Program-made: the position numbers and the translations under genes
Notes under the pieces: model-generated
The model's input: only the letters and a program-made list of their open reading frames with translations
Databases searched by the model: none
What the model was told of the DNA's origin: nothing
NCBI GenBank assembly: GCA_965178125.1
Contig: OZ237740.1
Location: 434,001-498,000, forward strand
Reading direction: 5' to 3'
Source: Bilabrum cf. latius
Lineage: Eukaryota; Bigyra: Bicosoecida; Bigyra; Bicosoecida
Length of the DNA: 64,000 bases
Shown: positions 1 through 13,392 of the stretch, piece after piece
Position numbering within the stretch: the first letter of the stretch is position 1
Layout: each line of letters starts with the position of its first letter

Positions 1-3000
1 AAGGAGCGTTTGGTGGGCTGTGGAGCACCACGGCACTATATCCGACCCGGCGAAATCCCAACTTTCGGCACTTCCGGGATTTCGGTGATTGGTACCCCTC
101 CGGATCGGGTCGAGATTTGAAGTCTAAATGAATACCAATTAAGCAATTGTTAATTGATATGGTTTGTTAGGTCTACTAACTACGTATTAGGCGGCTAGCT
201 AGCCGCTAGAGTATTCCATTGATGCTTTGTGTGGCGTAGCAAAAAATTTGCTCTGACGATGACCCGTTTTTTTCAAAGCTCTGTTTCTGCCGAACTAATA
301 GTTAATGCGTAGTAATTTAACTACCAGTGTAATTATACTATATCTTTTAGTAAAATATCAAATTACGTCCCGCCAGTTATATTGTTGTGCCGAGAAATGT
401 TATCTTAAAAAATTTCACACCAGAATTGCGCTTTGGCCAGACTGCCAGTGAATCAGCCGCTGCAGGTAAACTATAAAGATAATGATAGTGATTGTAAACT
501 TTATTACATTACTGTATATATATAATGTGTATAGGCTACTGAATATAGCATAAGCATTTCTAAGTTTGCTGGAATAGGCTCTCTGACCAGATTCACGGGA
601 GTGCGGTGGCTTGTGCTGATCATCAATTCACTCCTCAAATGTCGAATTTAGGACCCTAAGTTGCTAAATTTTAATCTCATTGTTTTGTTTATTGGTATAT
701 AAAGCATGGTACAACGTGAATTACCGTCTGAATGTTAATTTGTGGAGTTATACGCCTAGGAAAGTTGCCACGCGAATCGACCGATTCTTGCCCTTGACAT
801 GAACACGGCATAGTTCAAGTAAAACAATATTCCTCATCGATTGAGTGCTGCCATTCTCTAATGTACTCATCCATCAAGCATTTAAATGCTGCAGCATCAT
901 GAAATATTAAATGTCTGCTCTAGTCAACTGCGCTGTGCAGGGCAGCCTGCAGAAACTGTAGCAAGAATCTGACGTATCCAAGCAAAATAAACGGAAGACT
1001 GCAAATGAATCATTCGCCCACGTTTAACATAGGCACAATACATACCCAATTGGATTGTGTAAGCAAATTTAGACTGAGCAAGCTAGAAAGGAGCGGGGAA
1101 GTCAAGACAAGATTGGAGTGGTTGCTGACAGGCCCACGCCATCGCCAACTTTGAGCGCAATGATATGCCCACGTAAAGCACTAACACATACATGGCCTCA
1201 CGTATAGTATGTATTATAGTATTATCTACATAGGTTTTGGAAGCAATAGCTGAAACAATCCTGTTTCATGATTTCAGGCAGTAAACGAACTCCTAGTATC
1301 GGATCAAGTTTCTGACAGAGACCAACCAAGGCCCGCGGTTGAATTCCTGTAGAGCTTCATTCATTGCTGGGTTATCTAAATGAAGGCATGCATGCAATGT
1401 ATAGCATATAATACTTATAGTGAGGCTGTCATGGAAGGCTTCCGTCGTGTATTGTGGAAGATAAGTGCGACAGTATGGTTGATCCATGGCAAGTGGTGCG
1501 AGGATTTGTGTGGAGCCTGCAAGTCATGTCAAGTACATCTCAAACATTAGGGATTCCAGCTGATCTACGCCCTAGATAGGTCATTATGTGTATAAACAAT
1601 CCACCAACAAGATTGCAGCTTCTTCGTCCTCTTGTGCAAATCGAACTGCTGTGTCATTGCTTAGCCCACCAGCTTGCATGCTACAAGCCCAAGTGCACCG
1701 ACCGTTGTGCACGTTCAATATCTTGCCAAATATAGACTCAAACTCAATATTGAAGCTACTTTATGATAAATATGAATACAAAATATGTATACACGTATTC
1801 ATAGCTCCAAGTACTCCTTATTCAGCATGGAATTGTAGACTGAACCACATAGTCTGGAAAGCGTCAGACACCAACTTGGGGACTCTGTTCCTAGAGTCAA
1901 AACTTCCTTATATTTTCATGAAAGCACTATCTGCTGCCCATTTATTCTAATATATTAATCTATTAGTATGTAACAGGTGCTGAACTATTATTATTGCGAA
2001 CAGATTTGGCCCAAGCTTCATATATGCAGCATGTGTTCGCCAACAGCACATTGAACACACGTGCATACTTTCACTGCACTCAAATTGGTTCATACTTGCT
2101 ACAATACTAGTGTATATATATATGACAATATTGATCAAATATGAGGTCATTCAGACGCAATATAGCTTCGAAATCATGGAAAGGGTGCCTGGTGGCGCAG
2201 CAGCTGCTAGCATACAAAGTCACTGATCGGCGCATAATGAACTCTTTATCACCTTTAGGTGTTACATACATGTGTAAATAGTATAATATGATAGCTTGGG
2301 TATCATAAACAATCCAAAAAACACTTCTGTACGCCTGGCATAGACATATTTCAGAAATTATTACGGGTTCGAGCTTCGTCAGATATTTGGATGCATGCGC
2401 TATGATTGATTCAGTTACCACTACATAGTATATATATGCATGTACACATGTTATATCGATGGCGATGTGGGGTAAAAGACATTGCATTAGTGAGCAACAC
2501 GATGCATTCTGCCAACCCTTGACACATGGACGCTCAGCCATGGTGACAGGAAAATTGAACAATTAGGGGTACTTTCAACGTTTAGCACAAGACTCGCGAA
2601 TAAATTGTGTGTAACGATCATATAAACATCAAATTTTGGCATGTGGGAAGCAAATACGTTGTATTATTCCTATAGAGCTTCGATTCAATGCTGTTGGGGT
2701 ACCTGGAAATTCCCTTGATAAAATTTCTCCAGTTGCCTAAAAGTTCGCTCTAGACCACCTAATCGTATATTTAGTAAGTATTATTATAAGAACAGGGCCG
2801 ACTACAACCTTTAGGGGCAGCATTGTTCTTATTTTTGATTGGACAATTTTCGATGAGTCGAGCTCAGCAACGTCGGGTGGAGTCAACGTTCTTCACATTT
2901 TCTGCTAGAGAATAATATTGCGGAGCCGCTCAAGACTGTCATAGAAATTATATTACCTACTTAATTTGTGGATTAAGTATGGGATAAAAAACGGAGGACG

Positions 3001-4157
3001 TATTTTTGTATTTGCCACTTGAAAATCGAACCTAAGAGATTGGGGGCCGTCGAGTTGAGGGCTAGTACAGACTGTCAGTTTGGGACCCAGGTACCCAAAT
3101 ACAGTGATATCAATTATTTATTATCTAATATATATAATAGTATTCGTTATATGTGTATTTTGGGACATGTTTTGAAGATATCGTTGCCATTTCATGTGGC
3201 ATGCTTTCGTGACCCGCACGGGATCGAGCACCAGCTGCGTGGCGGAGGCAAATGTTTGCACACCTTGAATCTCGCCCACTGCTTGTATCCAGGAGGTAAT
3301 ACTACTGTAATAGTTGAATAACTATACTAATATACATAAAGAGGTTTTATTTTAAACAAATACTTGATTTTACAGCAGATACGTACAGTTGAATGCCAAC
3401 CTTACGAAATTTCGTCACCGAACCTTACGAAAGTTCGTACAATTTCGCCGGGTCGGATATCAGGCTGCAGGACGGCCAAATCGCTGCATGGACCGATCAA
3501 GGGGAGCCGTACGGCGGTCTTATCGTATGGGACATGGCGACCAAGAAGGCCCGCTTCGCCGCTGACTGCTTCCTGCTGGAAGGCAACCCGAAATGCGAGG
3601 ACTGGGAAGAGATCATGGAGGACAATGGATATGCAGAAGGCACCCTTGTACAGGTGGGGCCCTCCGTGGTGGCCCTGCTGCTGCAGAAGTACAAGTACGG
3701 CATCGTGCTCATCGACGTCGATCGCATGGAGCAGGTGGGGCTGGCAGCGGAGGGCGAGCACATCCACCTGGCCGAGGCCGTGCATGTGGAGGGCATGGAC
3801 CATGCCATGCTGGTGGCTGGGACCGTGAGTCCTGGTAAACTGCAGGTTTGGTGTCCTGTGGATGGTGACGCAGGTTGGTACAAGAAGCAGCAGGAGGTGG
3901 AGCTCGGCGAGAAGGTGACTGGAGTGACGGCTCTGAAGGCAATTCCGGGGGGCAAGCTGCTCGTGTCTGCACGCCAGGGGGAGTTCCACGACATGCCATT
4001 CGAGAACCACCCCTTCAAGTGCTTCGAGCTGAATGGAGTCAACGTGAAGCTTGCGGCTGCGACTGGGCCCATCGATGATGAGACTGCTGCCGCCGGTGTA
4101 AGCGGGAGCATGCTGCTCCAGGCGGTGGAGGCGCATGCCTACCCGAAGTCTAGCTGA
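1..4157 (+). pseudogene. Gene X copy 1, split by a 3.4-kb insertion (5' end outside window)
   Basis: Positions 1-41 and 3457-4157 read as one frame homologous to the intact gene at 26810-28219. The first 13 codons (KERLVGCGAPRHY) match KEPLAGCTVPAHY of the intact copy. The frame resumes at ATC-AGG-CTG (3461 on) and runs to TGA at 4155-4157. Between them lies a 3.4-kb AT-rich insertion with terminal inverted repeats. The C-terminal part is well conserved, so disruption looks recent. Function is unknown; see the intact copy. Confidence 0.75.
42..3456. mobile_element. 3.4-kb TIR element inserted in gene X copy 1
   Basis: The sequences at 38-56 and 3442-3460 are perfect 19-nt inverted repeats (ATATCCGACCCGGCGAAAT and its complement); similarity continues weakly further in. 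The outer ATAT is self-complementary, so the target duplication could be 4 bp (ATAT), 2 bp (TA) or none. The interior is AT-rich relative to host genes, and I see no transposase or other recognisable protein even with TAG read as sense. It is probably a non-autonomous DNA transposon; the class is undetermined. Confidence 0.6.
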
Positions 4158-4811
4158 TCGGATCAGGGGAATACAGACCACAAATATTGTGGATTCGGAA
4201 TCTGGAATTGTTTCAAATTGGGAGTCGAAGCCGGAAGTAAGACTTTTTGGGGAGACGTCAAAATCCCTGCGCGGCGCCGGTCGGCCGGCGACCGATCGTA
4301 GCCCATCGTCGGGGCGATAATTCGTACCCTTTGTCGCTCCGCGATATGGTTCGGTGGCATCGAAGATCATCGCTGCCCGATCCGGATGGGCCGCTGGTCG
4401 TCGGTGCCCATCGCCCGCCGATAGTCGGCCCCACATCGCGGCGCGATGGGCGCCGGAGCCCGCCGGCGCAGCTCGTGGGGCGATGAGACCGAAAACCAGA
4501 ATCCCGGCTTTGGGCCTTGCTGCTTAGTGCGAATGATTCAGAATTGATACTAATTGTATAGTGCGCAATGATTGTGACTCCTGGTGGCCATGTCTCAGCC
4601 CAACAGAGCGATTCAGTTCATGGGTTGCGACCACCCAATACTCGCGATCCGATCCGATCTTCCGGCCACACGACCGTGGCACTACACCTTCCTAAGCTCA
4701 GCTGTAGTCAGATAATACTGATGCTGGTGGTGTGGCTAGCTGGCCCCCCATCGTTCTCCTCCTCTGCCCCTCCCTCCCTCTCCTCGGTGCGGCTGGCTCG
4801 AGGATGCTAGT
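4158..4811. other. Intergenic, no gene recognised
   Basis: GC-rich sequence between the stop of gene X copy 1 and the satellite. The string TTTCAAATTGGGAGTCG at about 4209 recurs at about 11849 on the far side of the satellite. Shared sequence on both sides suggests the satellite block expanded or was inserted inside this spacer. Confidence 0.4.
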
Positions 4812-7800
4812 GGTGGTGTGGCTGTCCTCCTGTGCCTCGTCCTCCTCCTCTGCTGTCCTCGTGCTCCGTGGTGTGGCTGTCCACCGGTGCATCGTCCTCC
4901 TCCTCTGCTGTCCTCGTGCTTGTAATCCGCCTCATCTGCTGTCCTCCTGCTCCGTGGTGTGGCTGTCCACCTGTGCATCGTCCGCCTCCCCTGCTGCCCT
5001 CCTGCTCCGTGGTGTGGCTGTCCACCGGTGCATCGTCCGCCTCCTCTGCTGTCCTCCTGCTCCGTGGTGTGGCTGTCCCCCCTGTGCATCGTCCGCCTCC
5101 TCTGCTGTCCTCCTGCTCCGTGGTGTGGCTGTCCCCCCTGTGCATCGTCCGCCTCCCCTGCTGCCCTCCTGCTCCGTGGTGTGGCTGTCCTCCTGTGCAT
5201 CGTCCGCCTCCCCTGCTGTCCTCCTGCTCCGTGGTGTGGCTGTCCTCCCTGTGCATCGTCCGCCTCCTCTGCTGTCCTCCTGCTCCGTGGTGTGGCTGTC
5301 CCCCCTGTGCATCGTCCGCCTCCCCTGCTGCCCTCCTGCTCCGTGGTGTGGCTGTCCTCCCTGTGCATCGTCCGCCTCCTCTGCTGTCCTCCTGCTCCGT
5401 GGTGTGGCTGTCCACCTGTGCCTCGTCCGCCTCCTCTGCTGCCCTCCTGCTCCGTGGTGTGGCTGTCCCCCCTGTGCATCGTCCGCCTCCTCTGCTGTCC
5501 TCCTGCTCCGTGGTGTGGCTGTCCTCCTGTGCATCGTCCGCCTCCCCTGCTGTCCTCCTGCTCCGTGGTGTGGCTGTCCCCCCTGTGCATCGTCCGCCTC
5601 CCCTGCTGCCCTCCTGCTCCGTGGTGTGGCTGTCCTCCTGTGCATCGTCCGCCTCCCCTGCTGCCCTCCTGCTCCGTGGTGTGGCTGTCCACCTGTGCAT
5701 CGTCCGCCTCCTCTGCTGTCCTCCTGCTCCGTGGTGTGGCTGTCCTCCTGTGCATCGTCCGCCTCCTCTGCTGTCCTCCTGCTCCATGGTGTGGCTGTCC
5801 CCCCTCTGCCTCAGCCGCCTCCTCTGCTGTCCTCCTGCTCCGTGGTGTGGCTGTCCTCCTGTGCATCGTCCGCCTCCCCTGCTGCCCTCCTGCTCCGTGG
5901 TGTGACTGTCCCCCCTGTGCATCGTCCGCCTCCCCTGCTGTCCTCCTGCTCCGTGGTGTGGCTGTCCTCCTGTGCATCGTCCGCCTCCTCTGCTGTCCTC
6001 CTGCTCCGTGGTGTGGCTGTCCTCCTGTGCATCGTCCGCCTCCTCTGCTGCCCTCCTGCTCCGTGGTGTGGCTGTCCACCGGTGCATCGTCCGCCTCCTC
6101 TGCTGTCCTCCTGCTCCGTGGTGTGGCTGTCCCCCCTGTGCATCGTCCGCCTCCTCTGCTGTCCTCCTGCTCCGTGGTGTGGCTGTCCTCCTGTGCATCG
6201 TCCGCCTCCCCTGCTGTCCTCCTGCTCCGTGGTGTGGCTGTCCTCCTGTGCATCGTCCGCCTCCCCTGCTGTCCTCCTGCTCCGTGGTGTGGCTGTCCCC
6301 CCTGTGCATCATCCGCCTCCTCTGCTGCCCTCCTGCTCCGTGGTGTGGCTGTCCTCCTGTGCCTCGTCCGCCTCCTCTGCTGTCCTCCTGCTCCGTGGTG
6401 TGGCTGTCCTCCCTGTGCATCGTCCGCCTCCTCTGCTGTCCTCCTGCTCCGTGGTGTGGCTGTCCTCCTGTGCATCGTCCGCCTCCTCTGCTGCCCTCCT
6501 GCTCCGTGGTGTGGCTGTCCCCCTGTGCATCGTCCGCCTCCTCTGCTGTCCTCCTGCTCCGTGGTGTGGCTGTCCCCCCGGTGCCTCGTCCTCCTCCTCT
6601 GCTGTCCTCCTGCTCCGTGGTGTAGCTGTCCTCCTGTGCATCGTCCGCCTCCTCTGCTGTCCTCCTGCTCCGTGGTGTGGCTGTCCTCCTGTGCCTCGTC
6701 CGCCTCCTCTGCTGTCCTCCTGCTCCGTGGTGTGGCTGTCCCCCCTGTGCATCGTCCGCCTCCTCTGCTGTCCTCCTGCTCCGTGGTGTGGCTGTCCCCC
6801 CTGTGCATCGTCCGCCTCCTCTGCTGTCCTCCTGCTCCGTGGTGTGGCTGTCCCCCCTGTGCATCGTCCGCCTCTCCTGCTGTCCTCCTGCTCCGTGGTG
6901 TGGCTGTCCCCCCTGTGCCTCGTCCGCCTCCTATGCTGCCCTCGTGCTCCGTGGTGTGGCTGTCCCCCCTGTGCATCGTCCGCCTCCCCTGCTGTCCTCC
7001 TGCTCCGTGGTGTGGCTGTCCTCCTGTGCATCGTCCGCCTCCTCTGCTGTCCTCCTGCTCCGTGGTGTGGCTGTCCCCCCTGTGCATCGTCCGCCTCCTC
7101 TGCTGTCCTCCTGCTCCGTGGTGTGGCTGTCCCCCCTGTGCCTCGTCCGCCTCCTCTGCTGCCCTCCTGCTCCGTGGTGTGGCTGTCCCCCTGTGCATCG
7201 TCCGCCTCCCCTGCTGCCCTCCTGCTCCGTGGTGTGGCTGTCCACCTGTGCATCGTCCGCCTCCCCTGCTGTCCTCCTGCTCCGTGGTGTGGCTGTCCTC
7301 CTGTGCATCGTCCGCCTCCTCTGCTGTCCTCCTGCTCCGTGGTGTGGCTGTCCTCCTGTGCATCGTCCGCCTCCTCTGCTGTCGTCCTGCTCCGTGGTGT
7401 GGCTGTCCCTCCTGTGCATCGTCCGCCTCCTCTGCTGTCCTCCTGCTCCGTGGTGTGGCTGTCCCCCCTGTGCATCGTCCGCCTCCTCTGCTGTCCTCCT
7501 GCTCCGTGGTGTGGCTGTCCTCCTGTGCATCGTCCGCCTCCTATGCTGCCCTCCTGCTCCGTGGTGTGGCTGTCCCCCCTGTGCATCGTCCGCCTCCTCT
7601 GCTGTCCTCCTGCTCCGTGGTGTAGCTGTCCCTCCTGTGCATCGTCCGCCTCCTCTGCTGTCCTCCTGCTCCGTGGTGTGGCTGTCCCCCCTGTGCCTCG
7701 TCCGCCTCCTCTGCTGCCCTCCTGCTCCGTGGTGTGGCTGTCCTCCTGTGCATCGTCCGCCTCCCCTGCTGTCCTCCTGCTCCGTGGTGTGGCTGTCCCC

Positions 7801-10109
7801 CCGGTGCCTCGTCCTCCTCATCTGCTGTCCTCCTGCTCCGTGGTGTAGCTGTCCTCCTGTGCCTCGTCCGCCTCCTCTGCTGTCCTCCTGCTCCGTGGTG
7901 TGGCTGTCCCCCCGGTGCCTCGCCCGCCTCCTCTGCTGTCCTCCTGCTCCGTGGTGTGGCTGTCCTCCTGTGCCTCGTCCGCCTCCTCTGCTGTCCTCCT
8001 GCTCCGTGGTGTGGCTGTCCCCCCTGTGCCTCGTCCGCCTCCTCTGCTGTCCTCCTGCTCCGTGGTGTGACTGTCCCCCCTGTGCATCGTCCGCCTCCTC
8101 TGCTGTCCTCCTGCTCCGTGGTGTGGCTGTCCCCCCTGTGCCTCGTCCGCCTCCTATGCTGCCCTCCTGCTCCGTGGTGTGGCTGTCCCCCCTGTGCCTC
8201 GTCCGCCTCCTCTGCTGCCCTCCTGCTCCGTGGTGTGGCTGTCCTCCTGTGCATCGTCCGCCTCCTATGCTGTCCTCCTGCTCCGTGGTGTGGCTGTCCC
8301 CCCTGTGCATCGTCCGCCTCCTCTGCTGTCCTCCTGCTCCGTGGTGTGGCTGTCCCCCCTGTGCATCGTCCGCCTCCTCTGCTGTCCTCCTGCTCCGTGG
8401 TGTGGCTGTCCTCCTGTGCATCGTCCGCCTCCTCTGCTGTCCTCCTGCTCCGTGGTGTAGCTGTCCTCCTGTGCATCGTCCGCCTCCTCTGCTGTCCTCC
8501 TGCTCCGTGGTGTGGCTGTCCCCCCGGTGCCTCGCCCGCCTCCTCTGCTGTCCTCCTGCTCCGTGGTGTGGCTGTCCTCCTGTGCCTCGTCCGCCTCCTC
8601 TGCTGTCCTCCTGCTCCGTGGTGTGGCTGTCCACCTGTGCATCGTCCGCCTCCCCTGCTGTCCTCCTGCTCCGTGGTGTGGCTGTCCTCCTGTGCATCGT
8701 CCGCCTCCCCTGCTGCCCTCCTGCTCCGTGGTGTGGCTGTCCACCTGTGCCTCGTCCGCCTCCTCTGCTGTCCTCCTGCTCCGTGGTGTGGCTGTCCCCC
8801 CTGTGCATCGTCCGCCTCCTCTGCTGTCCTCCTGCTCCGTGGTGTGGCTGTCCCCCCTGTGCATCGTCCGCCTCCTCTGCTGTCCTCCTGCTCCGTGGTG
8901 TGGCTGTCCCCCCTGTGCATCGTCCGCCTCCCCTGCTGCCCTCCTGCTCCGTGGTGTGGCTGTCCCCCCTGTGCCTCGTCCGCCTCCTATGCTGCCCTCG
9001 TGCTCCGTGGTGTGGCTGTCCCCCCTGTGCATCGTCCGCCTCCCCTGCTGTCCTCCTGCTCCGTGGTGTGGCTGTCCTCCTGTGCATCGTCCGCCTCCTC
9101 TGCTGTCCTCCTGCTCCGTGGTGTAGCTGTCCTCCTGTGCATCGTCCGCCTCCTCTGCTGTCCTCCTGCTCCGTGGTGTGGCTGTCCCCCCGGTGCCTCG
9201 CCCGCCTCCTCTGCTGTCCTCCTGCTCCGTGGTGTGGCTGTCCTCCTGTGCCTCGTCCGCCTCCTCTGCTGTCCTCCTGCTCCGTGGTGTGGCTGTCCAC
9301 CTGTGCATCGTCCGCCTCCCCTGCTGTCCTCCTGCTCCGTGGTGTGGCTGTCCTCCTGTGCATCGTCCGCCTCCCCTGCTGCCCTCCTGCTCCGTGGTGT
9401 GGCTGTCCACCTGTGCCTCGTCCGCCTCCTCTGCTGTCCTCCTGCTCCGTGGTGTGGCTGTCCTCCTGTGCCTCGTCCGCCTCCTCTGCCTCGTCCTGCT
9501 CCGTGGTGTGGCTGTCCTCCTGTGCATCGTCCGCCTCCTCTGCTGTCCTCCTGCTCCGTGGTGTGGCTGTCCTCCTGTGCCTCGTCCGCCTCCTCTGCCT
9601 CGTCCTGCTCCGTGGTGTGGCTGTCCCCCTGTGCATCGTCCGCCTCCTCTGCTGTCCTCCTGCTCCGTGGTGTGACTGTCCACCTGTGCCTCGTCCTCCT
9701 CCCCTGCTGTCCTCCTGCTCCGTGGTGTGGCTGTCCTCCTGTGCCTCGTCCGCCTCCTATGCTGCCCTCCTGCTCCGTGGTGTGGCTGTCCCCCCTGTGC
9801 ATCGTCCGCCTCCTCTGCTGTCCTCCTGCTCCGTGGTGTGGCTGTCCTCCTGTGCATCGTCCGCCTCCTCTGCTGTCCTCCTGCTCCGTGGTGTGGCTGT
9901 CCTCCTGTGCATCGTCCGCCTCCTCTGCTGCCCTCCTGCTCCGTGGTGTGGCTGTCCCCCTGTGCATCGTCCGCCTCCTCTGCCTCGTCCTGCTCCGTGG
10001 TGTGGCTGTCCTCCTGTGCATCGTCCGCCTCCTCTGCTGTCCTCCTGCTCCGTGGTGTGGCTGTCCTCCTGTGCATCGTCCGCCTCCTCTGCTGCCCTCC
10101 TGCTCCGTG
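4812..10109. repeat. 55/56-bp minisatellite, about 95 units
   Basis: Tandem units of 55 bp (56 bp where CCTCCTGTG is replaced by CCCCCCTGTG) with core CTCCGTGGTGTGGCTGTCC. The plus strand is pyrimidine-rich. Units differ at a few fixed positions (GCATCG or GCCTCG, CCTCT or CCCCT, GTCCTCC or GCCCTCC). Higher-order structure exists: the 340 bp from 8461 recur unchanged from 9127, an offset of 666 bp. The long open frames on both strands are an artefact of a stop-poor unit whose length is not a multiple of three. Confidence 0.95.
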
Positions 10110-12466
10110 GCCGTGCACAGCACTGGGAGTTCACTTTGATACCTGGCCATACACGCGCTTTCGACGTGGCATTACATACGGCAAAGGGCAATACCACGTC
10201 AGTGCAATACCCCGCATGTGGGTAACGGCGGGGCAAGCACTGACTGGCAGTGAACCGATACAGGGCTGTTACTTCGCGCTGTACGCGGTTGTAACCGCTT
10301 TGCCAAGACAATCCAAGCCTTGGCATAGCCGTGAGGCATGGTGACTCGGCAGCCCATAACTGAGCTGCCCGACCACTAGCACATGACCTGGAGATAGAGC
10401 CAGGTCGGTCACTAGACACACGCGTGTCTACAAAGGTGGCAATACGCCACCGCCCTGAGAGCCAAGCATCGTAGCGAGGACTGTAGACCATGACGAAACA
10501 ATCTCGCAGTGATAGATCCCTCGCTTGCGGCTTCCGGTACATGCAAATTGTACTGGTCAACTTTGCTGTTGATCATGGTGCTTCACGATTGGGTGCGTGC
10601 ACTGACGCTCTGCCGCTGCTCTGCTCGTTCCAGCCGCCGCAGCAGGTCTCTTTGTAGTTTACCGGCAGTGATATGACTGCGCCTTCCAACAGAAACAAGA
10701 ATGCAACGGCGAGGTATCAGCTGACACCAACGGGGGTGATGCCGCAGGAGAGGATTCCACCGCACCAACATTCATCAACAACGGCGTGCTGACCAGGCAC
10801 GTGACGTATTCTCGTGTCAGGCACAGCGCCCACGATTGGAGGGGCGGACGGTGCTCCCTTCCATCTCACCGACGACGTCATGTTCTTCAAGATTCCCACC
10901 CCTATCGAACATGGGACCGAGATGACGCGTCAAGCTGCAATCAGACTGCTGTAGCCAGCACTCCGGGTCATCATAGTCTATGCACTCGAATACTCGTCAC
11001 CTCAACTACGGTTGAGAAGGGCGGGTCTAAGGGCAGGTGTTTCTTTCCCGACGTTCCTAGTCGGTTTCTTCACCACCTCATCGGAGGCAAGGCGCCTTTT
11101 CTGTCTACGCGCAACTGGGCCCGCCCGCCGCGGGGGGCGGGCCTAGTACATCCTGTACCTTAGGGCACCTGCGACAACGGCAACAACTCAACCGGCACCG
11201 GATCCACTCCGGGCGCCTATCAGCCCAAATTGAACCGCCACGCCCCAAGGGCATTCATGCCCGAATAGAGCCCACGAGCGAATTTGCACGTTCCGCACAA
11301 GTTGGCTATTCGGATGCCTAACTTTGCATCTGTAGATCCGTTCGGGTACGAGTGGGATGGTTGAGTTGGCACCCGAAGATTTGGCTAGGATCCGGAGAAT
11401 AGTACCGGAGCGCGTCCCCACAGGACTGAAGCGGAGCGCATCATGACGCGCACAAATTACCCTTGGATGGCTCGGCAGCACTGCACGCGAGGTGCCGTGG
11501 AGGATATGTGGAGACAGGCAACATTAATTGGAAGCAGATCGAGCCCGACGACCAGGCCTACTGCAGCAGCGAGGACCACGCCACCTGGTCATCGGCTTCA
11601 ATACGCGTTCCGCGCAGCAGATCGAGCGTACACGAGCACCTGAGTCAGACTGGCAACACCCGATCGACCAACACACGCACGATCGACAACAAATCAAAGT
11701 GGTGAGGGCGGGCCGAGGGCGGCCGCCCTGTGGTGGTGCTGGCGGAGGGCCAGCCCACACCATCACTGTCGCCGTCTTTCTCAGCAACTGTACCCGGCAG
11801 GGTAGATAACGATTAAGTATGCCACAGATCCATCAACTCTGTACGGTCTGTTTCAAATTGGGAGTCGGAGCGCGCGGAGACTTCCGGTTTGATCGGACCG
11901 TGGAGAGTGGCCCTGGAATCTGGCACCCTTGTGGGAGCACGCGCAATAACTAGCGGAAAAAAGATATAAATCTGCGGCACAAGGTAACTGATACCTAGTG
12001 CACGAGGCGCACAACGGATGTTGTAGCTAAAGTTGACCCACTCACCCGTAAGCTGAACAGAGGGGGTGCGACCACAAGTGGAGCACCACCCATCACGCCA
12101 AGGGCGATGAAGGGGATTCGAACTAGGGGACTCAGCACAGTGCTAATGATGTATGTTTTGTATGAACAGATCCATCAACTCTCTACGGTCGCGCTGGGGA
12201 CGAGTCATATGGCCTTGATCCTGACCATGCCGGTCTTATACATCCCCCAGCACCTGCGGTAGGAGCTCCAAATGTGCAGAACCTCCACGGAGAAGCAGCA
12301 CAGCTGGCAGCCCCCATGGCTTGAGCTGATCAGTGAGATAATCCTCCCGGTCGATGTAGCCTTCGGGTGACTAGTTAGCCTGGGTAGCGTGTAGTTTGAA
12401 TAACATTAATTTATCGTCTCTGGGTGTGGTTTGGTTGAAGGAACAAATCTAAACCGTAGTCTAGGT
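10110..12466. other. Unassigned 2.4-kb spacer
   Basis: No protein, RNA or element is recognised. CAGATCCATCAACTCT recurs at about 11826 and 12168, followed by related sequence, so parts may be decayed repeats. Confidence 0.4.
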
Positions 12467-13345
12467 TCAAAAGCGACCTCCCATCACGGATGCTGCAGTG
12501 CACCACACACTCGCAGCACCCTGCCCCCAGCCCATCTCAAAAGCGACCTCCCATCACGGATGCTGCAGTGCGCCACACTCTCGCAGCACCCTGCCCCCAG
12601 CCCATCTCAAAAGCGACCTCCCATCACGGATGCTGCAGTGCGCCATACACTCGCAGCACCCTGCCCCCAGCCCATCTCAAAAGCGACCTCCCATCACGGA
12701 TGCTGCAGTGCGCCACACTCTCGCAGCACCCTGCCCCCAGCCCATCTCAAAAGCGACCTCCCATCACGGATGCTGCAGTGCGCCACACACTCGCAGCACC
12801 CTGCCCCCAGCCCATCTCAAAAGCGACCTCCCATCACGGATGCTGCAGTGCACCACACACTCGCAGCACCCTGCCCCCAGCCCATCTCAAAAGCGACCTC
12901 CCATCACGGATGCTGCAGTGCACCACACACTCGCAGCACCCTGCCCCCAGCCCATCTCAAAAGCGACCTCCCATCACGGATGCTGCAGTGCGCCACACTC
13001 TCGCAGCACCCTGCCCCCAGCCCATCTCAAAAGCGACCTCCCATCACGGATGCTGCAGTGCGCCACACTCTCGCAGCACCCTGCCCCCAGCCCATCTCAA
13101 AAGCGACCTCCCATCACGGATGCTGCAGTGCACCACACACTCGCAGCACCCTGCCCCCAGCCCATCTCAAAAGCGACCTCCCATCACGGATGCTGCAGTG
13201 CGCCACACTCTCGCAGCACCCTGCCCCCAGCCCATCTCAAAAGCGACCTCCCATCACGGATGCTGCAGTGCGCCATACACTCGCAGCACCCTGCCCCCAG
13301 CCCAATTCAAAAGCGACCTCCCATCACGGATGCTGCAGTGCACCT
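12467..13345. repeat. 70-bp minisatellite, copy 1 (13 units)
   Basis: CCATCACGGATGCTGCAGTG recurs every 70 bp from 12481 to 13321, with very few differences between units. It lies just beyond the stop of gene Y copy 1, in the convergent X/Y interval. The paralogous locus at 28429-28805 has only 6 units. The unit is not a multiple of three and all three forward frames stay open, so the apparent proteins are artefacts. Confidence 0.95.
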
Positions 13346-13392
13346 CACAATCATCGTACCCAATCCGGCCCATCCAGAAGTGATGTGACCTC

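Noticed and set aside
3402-4436. 344-residue minus-strand frame over gene X copy 1
   Set aside because: It is the shadow of the plus-strand gene, whose protein is conserved with copy 2.
4732-10225. Very long open frames (up to about 1180 codons) on both strands
   Set aside because: They follow the 55/56-bp satellite in several frames at once; the unit has few stops and its length is not a multiple of three.
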